Assembly (NCBI GenBank): GCA_963759115.1
Contig: CAVWXT010000003.1
Location: forward strand, 124,001-188,000
Length of the DNA stretch: 64,000 nucleotides
From: CAVWXT01 sp963759115
Lineage (GTDB): Bacteria > Planctomycetota > Planctomycetia > Pirellulales > Thermoguttaceae
Reading direction: 5' to 3'
Made by a program: the position numbers and the translations under genes
Notes under the pieces: model-generated
The model's database searches: none
What the model saw: the letters and a program-made list of their open reading frames with translations, nothing else
Told to the model about the DNA's origin: nothing
In this document: positions 27,877 through 39,830 of the stretch, piece after piece
How positions within the stretch are numbered: position 1 is the first letter of the stretch
Layout: every line of letters starts with the position of its first letter

Positions 27877-29209
27877 CTACACGCTCTCTCCGGCCAGCCA
27901 GCCGGTGCTGAAGGCGGCTTGAAAGTTGTAGCCGCCCACCGGCCCGTTGAGATCGAGCAATTCGCCGGCGAAGTAGAGATTGGGCACGATTCGGCTCTGC
28001 ATGGTCCGCGAATCGACTTCCTCCAGCGAAACCCCGCCGGCAGTCACTTCGGCCTTGCGAAATCCCATCGTGCCGGCCACGGGAATGTCGAGCCGCTTGA
28101 CAGCCTGCACCAGCCGGCGGCGCTCGGCCTTCGAGAACTCGGCGGCCGGCCGGTCCGGCGGCATTTCGGCCAGCAGCGATCAGCGTTTCGCCCACGCGAT
28201 GCGGCAGCCAGCGATCCAACAGCGCGGCCACTCGCCTCTTGCCGGCCGCATGGCTTTCGCCGGCCAGCAGCGCGTCGAGTTCTTCTTCGCTCATGTCCGG
28301 CAACAGATCGCACCGCAGCAGGAGCGTGCCGGGATGCGGATGCCCGCTGACGCAGTGGCTCACGTCCATGATCGCCGGCCCCGAAAGCCCGAAATGCGCG
28401 AACAACATGGCGCCCCGACGGCTGGCCAGACAGTGCCGCCTTTCCATCTCCGCTAGGGCCGCCCGGATCGACCACTCGCACGTACGACGTCCGGCAGCGT
28501 GATTCCCTGAAGGGCCAACACCCACGGCGCATGCTCGTGATCGGCACCAGGGCCGTGTGCGGCGTAACGATGCGATGCCCCAGGGCGGCCGCCCAGCGGT
28601 ATCCGTCGCCGGTGGTGCCGCAGGCCGGATACGATTGCCCGCCGGTGGCCAGCACGACCTTCTCGGCTTCGAGCCGTCGCTGCGGCGTGATCAGTTGAAA
28701 GCCCGCAGAGGAAAAGGGGACAGGTCCAATTTGTGCGAAGCACCCTCCGGGCCGTTCCGGCAAATTGGACCTGTCCCCTTTTCCTCCTCCCGGTACGAGA
28801 TCCGTCAGCGGCTCGCTCGTCGCCAGCGTGCAGCCGCTCCGTCGCAGCACGGCGCAGCAGCGCGGCCCGCACGTCGGAGGCCCGATCGCTGCGAGGAAAC
28901 ACCTTGCCGCCCGGTTCGATCTTGCGTCGGCACGCCTTCGGCCTCGAAGAGTTCGACGACTTGCTGCGGGCCAAGGGCCGCCAGGGCGGAGTGCAGAAAG
29001 CGGCCGGCGGGACCAAAGGCCTCGACGATGCCGCGGGCGTCGGTGGCGTGGGTCAGGTTGCAGCGGGTCCCGCCGGAGAGGAGGATTTTGACGCCCGGCT
29101 CGCGGTTCTTCTCCAGCAGGATAGTCCTTCGTCCGCGCTCGGCCGCCCGCGTGGCCGCCATCAGCCCCGCCGGTCCCCCGCCCATGATTGCCACGTCCCA
29201 GTCCGCCAT
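27877..29209 (-). CDS. BaiN/HI0933-family flavoprotein (several frameshifts, insert)
   Basis: This is a predicted FAD/NAD(P)-binding oxidoreductase of the HI0933/YhiN/BaiN family. The N-terminus has the Rossmann motif VAIMGGGPAGLMAATRAAERG and KILLSGGTRCNLTH. Later blocks are KIEPGGKVFPRSDRASDV, KVVLATGGQSYPACGTTGDGY, LFAHFGLSGPAIMDVS and, near the C-terminus, GTMGFRKAEVTAGGVSLEEV and NLYFAGELLDLNGPVGGYN, all diagnostic. About five frame changes are needed. A 75-base palindromic element (28710-28784) is inserted in frame ahead of the KVVLATGG block. Without it the protein is about 419 residues, the normal size. The biochemical role is uncertain; some relatives reduce bile-acid intermediates. 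Confidence 0.8.
28710..28784. repeat. Intragenic palindromic element, perfect 24-bp arms
   Basis: Arms at 28710-28733 and 28761-28784 are perfect reverse complements and begin GGAAAAGGGGACAGG. The 27-base loop shares GGGCCGTTCCGG with the element at 8682-8774. It adds exactly 25 codons to the flavoprotein gene. Confidence 0.88.
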
Positions 29210-29281
29210 GCTGCCATCGTACCGGGCGGGCGGAGGTGCGGGAAGACGCTATCCAAGGCCAATCAGTTTTCCCAAAGCCGG

Positions 29282-29354
29282 CTGTAGGAGGCGACTCCAG
29301 TCGCCGATTTCCGGTTGTTCTCAAGCAATCGGCGACAGGAGTCGCCTCCCACAG
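29282..29354. repeat. Palindromic repeat, GGAGGCGACT type
   Basis: Arms at 29282-29308 and 29328-29354 pair with two mismatches. Each arm itself folds as GGCGACTCC-AGTCGCC behind a GTAG or GTGG foot, so this is an inverted pair of a second REP-like family. Confidence 0.82.
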
Positions 29355-29517
29355 TGAATAACTGATCGGCCCTGAGACGCTATCCACGTCCGCACCGAGC
29401 GGAAATTGTAGTCCCTTCGCGTTCTTGCCGTCGGTGGCGGCGTGTGTTACACTCGCGGCAGTGCCCCTCGGTCGTCACACCTTTCCTGCCCACCTTTCTT
29501 GCCTGCCGGAGGTACTC

Positions 29518-31562
29518 GTGAGAGTCCTATTCTCGATCAGCATGAAGCCGGTCTGGATGGCTTGCGCGATCGTTGCAATTGTTGTCGCCGTGCAAAGATC
29601 GGTCCCAAGAGAACCTTAGCGCAGGAAGCACGGGCAAATGCACCGACACCGGACACGACCTACTACGTCGATTTTGCGGACGGCCGAGACCAGAACGACG
29701 GCCGCTCGGCCCGCTCTGCCTTCCAGCACTGCCCGGGCGATGCTGAAGCCGCCGGAAACGCCAAGAGCATCAAGCTCATGCCTGGAGACAAAGTCATTTT
29801 CAAGGGCGGCGTGGACTACCGCGGCACGGTCACTGTTGCCTGGTCGGGCGAGGACGGGAAACCCATCGTCTACGACGGCAACACCGACGGCAAGTTCGGC
29901 CAGGGCAAGGCGATCATCCAAGGCGGCGAACCCGTTACGGGATGGAAGAAGGTCGCTTCTGCGGGCGAAGTTGAGGGAAATCCCCATTGGCAGAACCTCT
30001 ACTTCACCTACCTGGACGGCAGCCGCACCTTCTTCAACTTCAGTCTCTTCGAGGGCGACAACTACATGGCCGCCGCGCAGGACCCGAAACTGGACGGTCC
30101 TTACTTCTTTGACCGAGTCGAGTCGTACCGAATTGCCAAGGCGGCCGACGGGAAATCGCTGACCGATCCCGACTACTTCACTTCTGCCGACCCCAACGCG
30201 TACGCGGGCGCCTATTTGTCGATGCACATCGAGCCCAACTACATCTGTTGTCAGTCGATCACCGGTTACCTTCCCGCCGAGCACACCGTGATCTACAAGC
30301 CGCACGAACAACGGATGGCCGGCGGCCGGAACCGGCGTCAGCACTACGCGCTGATGAACAGCCTGGCGATCCTCACCAGACCCGGCGAGTATTACCTCGA
30401 CGAAAAGAACGCCAAGGACGGCAAGGTGCGACTGGTGGTGTGGCCGCACAAGCCGGGCGCCGGCGGGCCGGAGAACGTGACCATCAGCACCCGCAAATAC
30501 GGGTTCTTCATCCCCAACACCAGTTACGCCGTCATCGACGGGTTCAAGATTTGCCAGCACGGCGGCGATCCCCGGTCGGCCGGCATTATGAAACCGCCCG
30601 GGCCCTATAGCAAAGGCCTGGTGATCCGCAACAACGAGGTCTATCGCGGCTGGCCGACCCCGATGGTCAACATGACCACGTCGTTGGACATCCAGGGGGC
30701 CATCACGCTGCGCAACGTCTCTCATAGCCTCGTGGAACGCAACACGCTCTACGAGAACCGCCGCCTGGGGATTCTAGCCGTGGCGCTGGACGATTCCGTC
30801 TGCCAGTACAACTATCTCCGCCGCAACGGTTCGACCGCCATATCGTTCCACACCTGCAAGAATTCCAAGATTCTGTACAACGTCATCTGGGACAATCTGG
30901 GCATTCACGCCAACGGGGTGAGCTGCTACCTCGGCTGCGACGGCATGTTGGTGGAGGGCAACGAAGTCTATAACTCGAACGACTGCTTCACCACCGACAG
31001 CAGCAGCAACATCACCATCCGCCGCAACATCTTCGACGCCCACGGCATGGAAGCGCCCATCGCCATCTGGACGGCGCGGCGCCCCGTGAAGAACATCACC
31101 ATCGAGAATAACGTGCTGTTGCGGGCCGGCACCGGCTGGAAGGGCGGCATCTACGAATCGGCCGGCGCGGAGAATTGCATTATCAGGAACAACATCATCG
31201 ACGGGCTTTCCTGCACCCGCCGCGGCATCCGCGGCGAGATGAGCCACAACCTCTGGACCTCCAAGGGGCGAGACTACCAGGGAGAGAAACCGGGCGACCT
31301 CTTTGAATCGGACTTACGCAAGATCTTCGTGGATCCCGACCATCACGATTACCGCCTGAAGCCGGGCAGCCCGGCCATCGACGCCGGCACCCAAACCGAG
31401 AGCAAGGAAGACATCGCCGGCACGGCGGTCCCGCAGGGCGCCAAGCCGGACATCGGCGCCTATGAGTTTGTGCCCGACGGCCCGCGCTACCGGCCGGGAC
31501 ACGCGGGGAGCCTTGCGCCGCCGATACGGCCTTCGCCTCCGGCGACGGTGCCCTCGCACTGA
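29518..31562 (+). CDS. Secreted right-handed beta-helix protein (one frameshift)
   Basis: This protein of about 680 residues has a parallel beta-helix core, as in polysaccharide lyases and similar surface enzymes. A GTG at 29518 with GGAGG five bases ahead opens a signal-peptide frame (FSISMKPVWMACAIVAIVVAV). Near 29595 the frame changes into TYYVDFADGRDQNDGRSARS, the DUF1565-like start of the helix, and continues uninterrupted to 31562. In the centre are helical turns with repeated NN, GI and YN positions (for example NNEVYRG, VERNTLYENRRLGILAV, IIRNNIIDGLSCTRRGIRGE). The C-terminal PGSPAIDAGTQTESKEDIAG is the common closing turn of such helices. A catalytic site cannot be assigned. The nearby PEP-CTERM gene suggests an exopolysaccharide-related surface role. 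Confidence 0.72.
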
Positions 31563-32131
31563 ATGGCCTTGCGTGATCCGGGGAGAGAAGGTCGTCGGGG
31601 TGGCAGGTTCGCGCGGGCACCGGAACTTCCCGCTGGAAAGTGCCAAAATTCGGTCCTTTTCCGGCGTGTGTCACGCGTGACGACTTCTTGGGACTGCTGG
31701 TCACATTCCTTCGGCAGGCACGCCCGCCAGTGCGCGGCGGTGTGCGCCACCGAAGCACGTTGGGGCTGGGCCGAAATTACCAGAGGGCTATCGTACCGCG
31801 CGCAAACGGCGTCGCGCAGCGAACAGGAACTTCCGTCTGTCAGGGGGCGACTTTGCTTTGACTGTGTTTCATTTGCGTCCATTATTCGCGAATTTTCAGT
31901 GCTTTCATTTCCGAGATGGTGATCTCGGGGTGGCGGAGACCCTTCTGCAAGAGCCGAGTGGGCGCGTTGAAAAGACAACACCGAAGTGACGGCGCGGTAA
32001 CTGAGGAATCTTCAACGGGTCTCGTTTCACAGTCGCTTTTCTCCTACTTTTTGGGGGGATTGATTTCTCCGAGGGGCTTTAGATAATGGAGACAAGCTGG
32101 TCAGCATCCGGTTCTACTAGGGAGCATTAAA
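31563..32131. other. Intergenic stretch, upstream region of PEP-CTERM gene
   Basis: About 570 bases with no convincing gene. AT-rich patches near 31860-32100 precede the repeat-protein gene and may hold its promoter, but no clear -10/-35 pair could be fixed. Confidence 0.45.
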
Positions 32132-35046
32132 ATGAGTCGATTCTCGGACGGCCGCGCCGCAACGCCAAGGCGATCCAAGTCGTTTTGGTTGACACTGCTC
32201 GCCACAGTTTCTGTCGCCGCCTCGGTCCCATCGGCCCGCGCGGCCATCACGCCAGGAGGCGATGTTTCTCCCTCCGATCCGTCAACGTGGGATTACTATT
32301 CTACGGATGCCTACATTGGAAATACTGCCAACGGCACACTCACTCTCGATGCCGGCAACGGAATCAGTTCACACCTCGGCTACATCGGGTACGAGAGTGC
32401 TGCAATCGGCGCCGTGAACATCAGCGGCACGAATTCGAGCTGGAGGACTTATGGAATTTGTGTCGGTGGTTCTGGCAATGGTACGCTGTCGCTTGCCGGT
32501 GGCGGTCGCCTCACGATGGGGATCAACCATGAAAACAACTCCAGCTACATCGGCTACAATCCTGGGTCCACGGGACTGGTAAGTGTGGACGGCCCCGGCT
32601 CGACCTTGACCAACGAGATTGACCTCTATGTGGGCAACTCTGGCAGCGGGACGATCTCGGTCACAAACGGCGGCAGGATCAACAGCGCTCTTAATACCCT
32701 CGGCTGCGACATCTATATCGGCTACGGCTCGGGATCCAATGGCGCGGTCACGGTGGACGGGGCCAGTTCGACATGGAGAGGTTATGGCACGTTCCGTGTT
32801 GGCTGGTCGGGCAACGGAACGCTCTCCATTACCAACGGCGCCAGCGTCAACGCGTCGGAAACGTGGGTCGGCGTAAACTCTGGTTCTACGGGATTGATCG
32901 ACTTCGGCGCAAACGGTGGAACGCTGACAACCGGCTCGCTTTATGCATCGCCAACGCAACTCACGGGTACCGGTACGATCGTCGCTAACGGACTCGTCAG
33001 CGACGTGGACCTGAGATTCGATTCGACCCACGGTTTGCAACAGACGATTTCATGGCAGCAATCGGGCCAGAACATCACTCTTAACTTGAATAAGACCGGC
33101 ACCGCAGGCGCTCTTGGCGCAGGATGGAAAGGCGCGGGTTCTCTCAGCATTCGAGACGGGGTTACGGTGAGCTCCTCTAATGCCTATCTTGGTTATGGAA
33201 GCGGTTCAACGGGCGTGGCGACAGTCTCCGGCAGTGGCTCGGTCTGGAACGTTAAGAGCGTTAATGAAGGTCTCTTCCACGTCGGCAACCGCGGCAACGG
33301 CACCCTTTCGATCACCAATGGCGGTCGCGTTGGTTGCACCTCCGTCTACAGCTATATCGGCAACTTTGCGGGCTCAAGCGGCGCTGTCACGGTGGACGGG
33401 GCCGGATCGACTTGGAACAGCGATCGGCCTATTTATGTGGGCAATTCCGGCAACGGAACGCTCTCCATTACCAACGGCGCCAGCGTCAACGCCGCGGAAA
33501 CGTGCGTCGGCATGAACTCCGGTTCTACGGGAAGCATCGACTTCGGCCCAAACGGTGGAACGCTGACAACCGGGTCGCTTCTTGCGTCGACAACCCAACT
33601 AACGGGCACCGGCACGATCATCGCCACGGGACTCGTCAGCGACATCAACCTTAAATTTGATGCCAGCCACGGCCTGGAGCAGGTGATCCCACTCCAACAG
33701 CCGGGCCAAAACATCACGCTCCGCCTTGATGCGACTGGCATGACAGCCACTCTTGGTGCGGGCTGGAAAGGCCAGGGTTCTCTCGCCATCCAGGATGGAA
33801 TTGCCGTAAAGTCCTCTGATAGTTATCTCGGCTGGGCGAGCGGTTCAACAGGCGCAGCGACAGTCTCCGGCAGCGGTTCGACCTGGGATGTGCATTATGG
33901 CTCTTTTGATATTGGCCATGGGGGCAGCGGAACGCTCTTGATCACTCATGGCGGAACCGTAACTTTTGGCTATCAAGGCAATCAGTGCCGTATTGGCGCC
34001 CTTCCCGGCGCGAACGGCGCCGTCGTCGTCAATGGTGTCGGTTCACAATTCAACGTCGGTCCCAGTGCCTTTGCTTTTGTTGGCGGTGGAGGCAGCGGGA
34101 CGCTTTCGATCATCAACGGCGGCAGCGCTAGCGGTCCCATTTACATTGGCTATGATGCCGGCTCAAAGGGCGTAGTCACGGTGGACGGCCCCGGCTCGAA
34201 CTGGAGCAGCTCTTCCCTGTTGGTCGGCTCGCAAGGCAGCGGGACGCTGTCGATCAGTGGCGGCGGTACTGTCGCGGCGACCGGTGTCTCCGTCGGAAAC
34301 AGCCCGTCGCTCTTGGCCATCGACGTCGGCCGCGGCAGTTCACTAGTGGCTGCTGCCGGTACGGGGGGGATCGTAAACAACGGATCAATTCGAATCCTGG
34401 CTGGAGCTGGTGTCCCCGCCGACGGCACGCAATACTCGCCCATCTCCGCGTCAACGTGGAGCGGCATCGGTACCTATCAGCCTGTCGGCGGAACTTGGGA
34501 CGCAACAAACCACAAATTCACTGCGTCCAGCGTGAACCCAGGCACATCTGGCTCGGCAGTCAGTCTGAACTTGGCATGCGAGCAACGCGCGCTTGTGAGC
34601 GACATCGGAACCGATAAGACCGGGTGGGTCGTCGGCGCGAGTTTCCTCTCGGCGGCAACTGAAACGGACATGACATTCACGGCCACGCCCATCACCGACA
34701 CGGTCCTCGACGCCTTGACTCGCACTGCCGGCCGCAATCAAGAAATCATGAGCGGCTGGATCTTCTCGACGGTCGGCTACGACGCGAGTTCGGACAAGCC
34801 AATCTATCTTTCGTTCGACGTCGGCACGACCATCCGAAGGACGATTTCGAGATCTGGCACTACGACGGGACCATTTGGACGGAGTTCGTTCCGATCAATT
34901 TGACGTACGACGGCACGTACCTGAGTTTCACCACGACGGGTCTCAGTGGCTACGCCATAACGGCCGTTCCCGAGCCAGGCACGTTCGCTTTGTTGTCTGC
35001 CGGTCTGATCGGCCTGTTGACTTACGCGTGGCGGAAACGGAAGTAG
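32132..35046 (+). CDS. PEP-CTERM surface protein with beta-strand repeats (one frameshift)
   Basis: This secreted protein of about 971 residues is made of tandem 30-40-residue repeats of the T5SS/PEP-CTERM-associated type. Blocks such as YIGYGSGSNGAVTVDGAS, GNSGNGTLSITNGASVNA and GSTGLIDFGANGGTLTTG recur many times. The N-terminus has a signal peptide (SFWLTLLATVSVAASVPSARA). In the main frame the protein ends early at 34903. A one-base shift near 34830 gives DDFEIWHYDGTIW and then the C-terminal sorting signal VPEPGTFALLSAGLIGLLTYAWRKRK-like tail (Pro-Glu-Pro, hydrophobic helix, basic end) stopping at 35046. PEP-CTERM proteins are processed by exosortase and held at the surface with exopolysaccharide. 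Its partner sortase is not in the window. Confidence 0.82.
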
Positions 35047-35518
35047 CTAGCTGTTTATCCCATCAAACCACCGCTTGGGAACGCGGAAGCACGGGTAGCC
35101 TGTTTCGATCACATCGTCCGGTTGTCGAACCGCCATTTGTTGCGCAGTCGGTCGCCCCCACCGACGCGCACAGCGCCGCCGACCACCGTCCTAAAATATC
35201 TTCGTTTTGCAGCACCCAACGGACTGCTCGCCGTTTTGGCTGATTTCCCGGCAGGGAGACTCCGAGATCGCCGTCTCGGATTCAAGTCGTTGGAAAGCCG
35301 TCGGAAGTGAGGTTTCCAGCACCGGCTGGCCGCATTGGGCGGGGCCAAGGCCAACCACCCGCTCAAAGCATGACGGGCGCACGTTTAGTACGGCCATCGT
35401 CAATTGGGCGGCGGCCGTGCCGCGAGCGGCCCATTTCCGACGACAACGGGCCTGGGCTCTGATGACTTCGCACAAGTGGCGGCAAGCGGCCGCGCCGCAG
35501 AAAACTCGCGCTGGTCCG
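35047..35518. other. Intergenic stretch, nothing recognised
   Basis: About 470 bases between two convergent genes. Short frames on both strands have no family features. A small stem (GAGATCGCCGTCTC, about 35264-35277) may help end one of the transcripts. Confidence 0.45.
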
Positions 35519-38206
35519 CTACTCCACCGCTTTGCTCACCAACACCACGTCCTGCTCTTGCTCATCGTTGAGCTGGAAGCCGCGGTTGCGGAAGGTGGCC
35601 AACATGCGGGTGTTTTCCTTGGAGACTTCGGCCACGACTCGCTTCACGCCCCAAGTCTTGGCCACTTCGAGACAGTAGTCGGTCAATACCCCGCCCAGTC
35701 CGTGGCCCTGCCAGCGGTCGACAACGATCGCCGCATATTCGGCGGCGTCGTGGTCCGCGTCGGCCACCAGGCGGCCCACCCCGATCAGTTTCCGCTGCCC
35801 GTCCTCCTCCACTTCGGCCACGATGCCCAACTCGCGGTCGTAGTCGATGAAACAGTAGCGGGTAGCCATCTCGTGCGTGGTCTGCTTGAACAGGTAGCTG
35901 AAGCGGAACCAGATCGACTGGGTCGAGCAGCTTCCCAGCAACTCGTGCCACATCGGCTCGTCTTCCGGCTTGATTGGCCGCAAGATGACCGGCGTGCCGT
36001 CTTTCATCTTCCGCTCCGTGACGTACTCCTCGGGGTACGGCCGGATCGCCAGGTGAGCGAAGGGACGGACCGTGCGGACCACCAAATCGCGATCGATCAC
36101 CACGCGGGCGTCCAGCGCGACAACGTCCTCGGGCGTGACCAGCAGGGGGTTGATGTCCAACTCCTTGATCTCGGGGTAGTCGGCCACGAGGTAGGAAAAC
36201 CGCATGATGATCTCGATCAGCCGGTCGATGTTGGCGCCCGGCTTGCCGCGGTAGCCTTGCAGCAACGGCCATGACTTGAGCGATTCGAGCATCCGCCGGG
36301 CCAGGGCCTCGTTCAACGGCGGCAGGCCCAAGGCACGGTCGCGGAACACTTCCGCGGCGACCCCGCCCATCCCCACCATGATGACCGAGCCGAAGACCGG
36401 GTCCTTTTTCGAACCCATGATCAGACTCGAAACTGTTGGGATACGTCACCATCTTCTGTACGGTCACGCCGACGATGTTCGCGTCGGGGCGTTGTTCCTT
36501 GGCCCGCTTGGTGATCTTCTCAAAAGCGGAGCGGACCTTCTCGTCGGTGGCCAGATTCAACACGACGCCGCCCACGTCGGTCTTGTGGGTGATCTGCGGC
36601 GAATGGATTTTCAGCACGACCGGGTAGCCCAACCGATTGGCCACGTCCACCGCTTCGTCGGCCGTGCGTGCCGCCTGCGGCTTGGTCACCGGAATCTCGT
36701 AGGCCTCCAGAAACGCCTTCGAGACGTTTTCTGAGAGAATATCGCCGCCTTCCGTGAGGATCGTATCGAACACCCCGCGGAGCCGCTTGCGGTCAAGCGT
36801 GAACCCGAGGGGGATGTCTTTGGGGGTTTCGTGCAGGATCTGCAGATTGCGGGCGTAGGAAACCAGGTGCATGAACGCCCGCACCGCCTTTTCCGGCGTG
36901 TTGTAGGTGGGGATGCCGGCGTTGTTCAATATCTGGATGCCTTCGGCCACCACGCGTCCGCCCATCCAGGCGGCCAAGACGGGCTTATGGGCGTGGGCCG
37001 CCGTTTTGCCCACCACCTCGGCCGTGGCCGTCGGATCGGTCATCGCCTGCGGCGTGAGAATCACCAGGACGGCGTCGACGTTCTTGTCTTTCAGCACGAT
37101 CTCGACGGCCTTGGCGAAACGGTCGGGCGGGGCGTCGCCCAGCACGTCGATCGGGTTGCCGTGCGACCAGCAGGAGGGCAAAACCTCGTTGAGCTTGTCC
37201 TTGGTTTCTTCGCTGATTTCCGCCAGTTCGCCGTTGCGGTCGATCAGGGCGTCGGTGGTCATCACCCCCGGCCCGCCGGCGTTAGTGATGATTGCCAGCC
37301 GGTCGCCTTTGGGGGGCTGCTGCCGGGCCAACAACTCGGCACAGTCGAACATGTCTTCGATCTGGAAGATGCGTTCGATGCCGGCCCGCTGAAACGCCGC
37401 TTCGTACACGGCGTCCACGCCCGCCATGGCGCCCGTGTGCGAGGCCGCCGCTTGGGCCGATTCGGCGAATCGCCCGGCCTTGTAGGCCACGATGGGCTTG
37501 GTCCGGGCAAACGCCCGCGCCGCCGACATGAACTCCCGCGCCTCGCTGATCGACTCGATGTACAAGATGATCGACCGCGTTTCCGTGGCCGATCCGAAAT
37601 AGTCGATCAGGTCGCCCATGCTCACGTCGAGCATGTTGCCCACCGAGACGAAGTACGAGAACCCGATGCCTTCGTCCAGCGCCCAGTCGAGCACCGACGT
37701 GCAAGCGCCCCGGATTGCGAGATGAAACCGATGTGTCCCTTAGCCGGCGTGGCCGCGGCAAAACTGGCGTTCAAGCTGATCCCCGGCACGATCAGGCCCA
37801 GGCAGTTGGGGCCGAAGATCCGCATGCCGTCGAACTTGCGCTGCTCAACCCGGACCAGTTCTTCGAGCTTCCGGCCTTCCGCCCCGATCTCGCGGAATCC
37901 GGCCGAGATGATCACCACTCCTCGGGTGCCAATTTCTCCGCACTGCCGCACGAGCGCAGCCACGCTGGCGGCCGGCGTGCAGATCACGGCCAAATCGGGG
38001 GCGTGCGGCAGGCTCGAAATGTCCTTGTACGCCTGCACCCCCTGCACGGCCTCGCGCTTGGCATTGACCGGGTAAACCACTCCTCGAAAACCCGAGCCCA
38101 CCAGGTTTCGCAGCACCGTATAACCAACGCTGGTCGGCGTATCGCTGGCGCCGATGACGGCAACTCGATGCGGCTCAAAGATCTTATCCAGGTTCCGAAT
38201 ACTCAC
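35519..38206 (-). CDS. Acyl-CoA synthetase (ADP-forming)-GNAT fusion (frameshifted)
   Basis: This protein of about 895 residues (joined) links an NDP-forming acyl-CoA synthetase to a GNAT acetyltransferase. The CoA-binding domain begins SIRNLDKIFEPHRVAVIGASD. The ligase half has SHTGAMAGVDAVYEAAF (the phospho-His loop) and NAGGPGVMTTDALI. The ATP-grasp half has GYPVVLKIHSPQITHKTDVGGV and IMVGMGGVAAEVFRDRALGLPPL, followed by DINPLLV. The C-terminal GNAT domain has VILRPIKPEDEPMW, GVGRLVAD and the acetyl-CoA loop QGHGLGGVLTDYC. The order matches Pat-type lysine acetyltransferases. Frames shift near 37700 and 36420. Family knowledge suggests it either makes acetyl-CoA reversibly or acetylates acyl-CoA synthetases under metabolite control. 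The ligase part looks intact, including the phospho-His. Confidence 0.85.
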
Positions 38207-38535
38207 TTCTCGTTCCTCGCCGGGGGCCGTTCAGAGCGGAAGCTCAACCAAAAAGACAACAGCGGCACATAAGTATAGGTCGAGCGAAACGGAGTGTGTG
38301 ACCGCGTAGGCAGCGAAGCCGTTGAGGACTGCGACATCTGGTGCGATAAAATGAACTGGTCAACTTGCGATGCTCGTAGCGACCGAGCGATTGCTGCCGA
38401 TTGCGCTAACCTTGAGGGCGCGCTCGCCGTAGTTTACCACGTCCCACACCGGTCCGGTAGGTACTCGTTGAGCCGGATTCGACGCGCCGAATGCCACGAG
38501 CACAACATCGGTGTCCACCAACAGTGGGGATTCGG
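38207..38535. other. Intergenic stretch, nothing recognised
   Basis: About 330 bases between the CoA synthetase and the WecG-like gene. No gene-like frame or obvious repeat was seen. Confidence 0.45.
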
Positions 38536-39342
38536 TCACCGCGCCGTCAGTCGCTCCCGGACAACCCGTGCCAAGAAGAGCGGGTTGCCGATGAGGTAGC
38601 GATGGGCCTTCAGAGCGGGCTGTTGATAGAGCCGCCAGAGCCATTCGTGGCCGAACTTCCGCAGCCAGCCGGGCGCACGGCTTACGTTGCCCGCCCAAAA
38701 GTCGAACAGTCCGCCGATGCCCAGGCAGACCAGCACGTTCAAACGCGGCAGGTGCTGGTGGATCCACTGTTCCTGGAGCGGGTTGCCCATGCCGACCAAT
38801 AGCACGTCGGGGCGGGCGGCGTTGATGGCTTCGATGGCTGCCGAGTTCGTCGCCTCGTCGGCCAGATAGCCGTGGTGGTAGCCCGCCTGCTTCCAGCCGG
38901 GGAACGTGCGGCGGGCGTAGTCGGCCGCGGCGGCGATCGTCTGCGAGTCGGCGCCCAGCATGAAGTACGAGCGGCCTCGATCCACGGCGCTTTGGAGCAG
39001 GGCCGGGGTGAAGTCGGTGCCCACCAGGTTCTCCACAACGCGGACGCCCTGGAGCCGGGCTGCCCAGCGGATGCCCGTGCCGTCGGCAAACACGAAATCG
39101 GCCGCGTTGAGCGCCTGGCGATACGACGGGTCGGCCGCGGCCAGGTTCAGCGTGTGGGCGTTGACGAAGAAGACGCTCACCGCCCGGCCCTCGCGACGGC
39201 CGATGGCCTCTTCCACCAGCGCGATCGCCTGCTGCCGCGAGACGTTGTGAATCCGAACGCCGAGAACGGTGAAACCGGTAGTGCAATTGCTTCCTACTTG
39301 CCTCCACCGCGACAGCACATCGCGAGGTACGGGGTTACCCAT
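38536..39342 (-). CDS. WecG/TagA-family glycosyltransferase (GT26)
   Basis: This 268-residue protein is a GT26 enzyme of the WecG/TagA/CpsF group, which transfers ManNAc-type sugars in surface polymer synthesis. Key blocks are FFVNAHTLNLAAADPSYRQAL, FADGTGIRWAARL, VVENLVGTDFTPALL, YFMLGADSQTIAAAAD and the C-terminal RPDVLLVGMGNPLQEQWI with RAPGWLRKFGHEWLWRL. The DGxG Asp is the proposed catalytic residue. It lacks a signal peptide or membrane anchor and probably acts on a lipid carrier at the inner face. The start at 39342 lies inside the stop region of the next upstream frame (49-base overlap). An alternative internal start was not found. Confidence 0.86.
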   Translation of the reverse strand: MGNPVPRDVLSRWRQVGSNCTTGFTVLGVRIHNVSRQQAIALVEEAIGRREGRAVSVFFVNAHTLNLAAADPSYRQALNAADFVFADGTGIRWAARLQGVRVVENLVGTDFTPALLQSAVDRGRSYFMLGADSQTIAAAADYARRTFPGWKQAGYHHGYLADEATNSAAIEAINAARPDVLLVGMGNPLQEQWIHQHLPRLNVLVCLGIGGLFDFWAGNVSRAPGWLRKFGHEWLWRLYQQPALKAHRYLIGNPLFLARVVRERLTAR

Positions 39343-39830
39343 CCGTGCCCGTCGTTCCAGCGGGTTATACCAAAGTCTAGCGGAGGTGGCGGCTGGACAC
39401 CGTATCGCGCTACCACTTCAACAACTTCTTGCAGGAACTTGCGTGACTCCGCCTCATGGGCTGCTGCATAAAGGCTTCCGAATACAATCTCGGTCGTGCG
39501 CGTAATGATCAATCGAAAATCACGTTCATCAACGCCAGAAGACGCCAGGACATTCTCAAAACCGCCAGGAAAAACGTCGCCGAGGGCAACGCCGACCAGT
39601 GCCGGTTGACGCTTCTCCCATTTGACGATGTCATCGGGCGATGCTGGGAACTCCCACATGTAGTCGAGGAAGGCATCGATCTCCGGGTGAGAAAGACCCC
39701 GGACTCGGCAATACGATTCAACGCAGCATAGCGCAATCGCTAACCGCCCACCGATCGAAAGCCGGGATACGTCAGCGTCGAACTTACTTGATATGATCGT
39801 TCCTCCGAACGTGGACTCGTGCTCGACCAA
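39294..39830 (-). CDS. Hypothetical protein, unknown
   Basis: The frame gives up to 178 residues of folded-looking sequence, for example LSIGGRLAIALCCVESYCRVRGL, IDAFLDYMWEF and VAVARYGVQPP-like segments, with balanced composition and alternating hydrophobic positions. The first codon at 39830 is TTG, without a strong ribosome site, so the true start is uncertain and may lie further in, near GGTIISSKF. I do not recognise a family. Small proteins of this type sometimes act as immunity partners, but nothing here shows it. The end overlaps the WecG start by 49 bases. Confidence 0.5.
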   Translation of the reverse strand: MVEHESTFGGTIISSKFDADVSRLSIGGRLAIALCCVESYCRVRGLSHPEIDAFLDYMWEFPASPDDIVKWEKRQPALVGVALGDVFPGGFENVLASSGVDERDFRLIITRTTEIVFGSLYAAAHEAESRKFLQEVVEVVARYGVQPPPPLDFGITRWNDGHGWVTPYLAMCCRGGGK

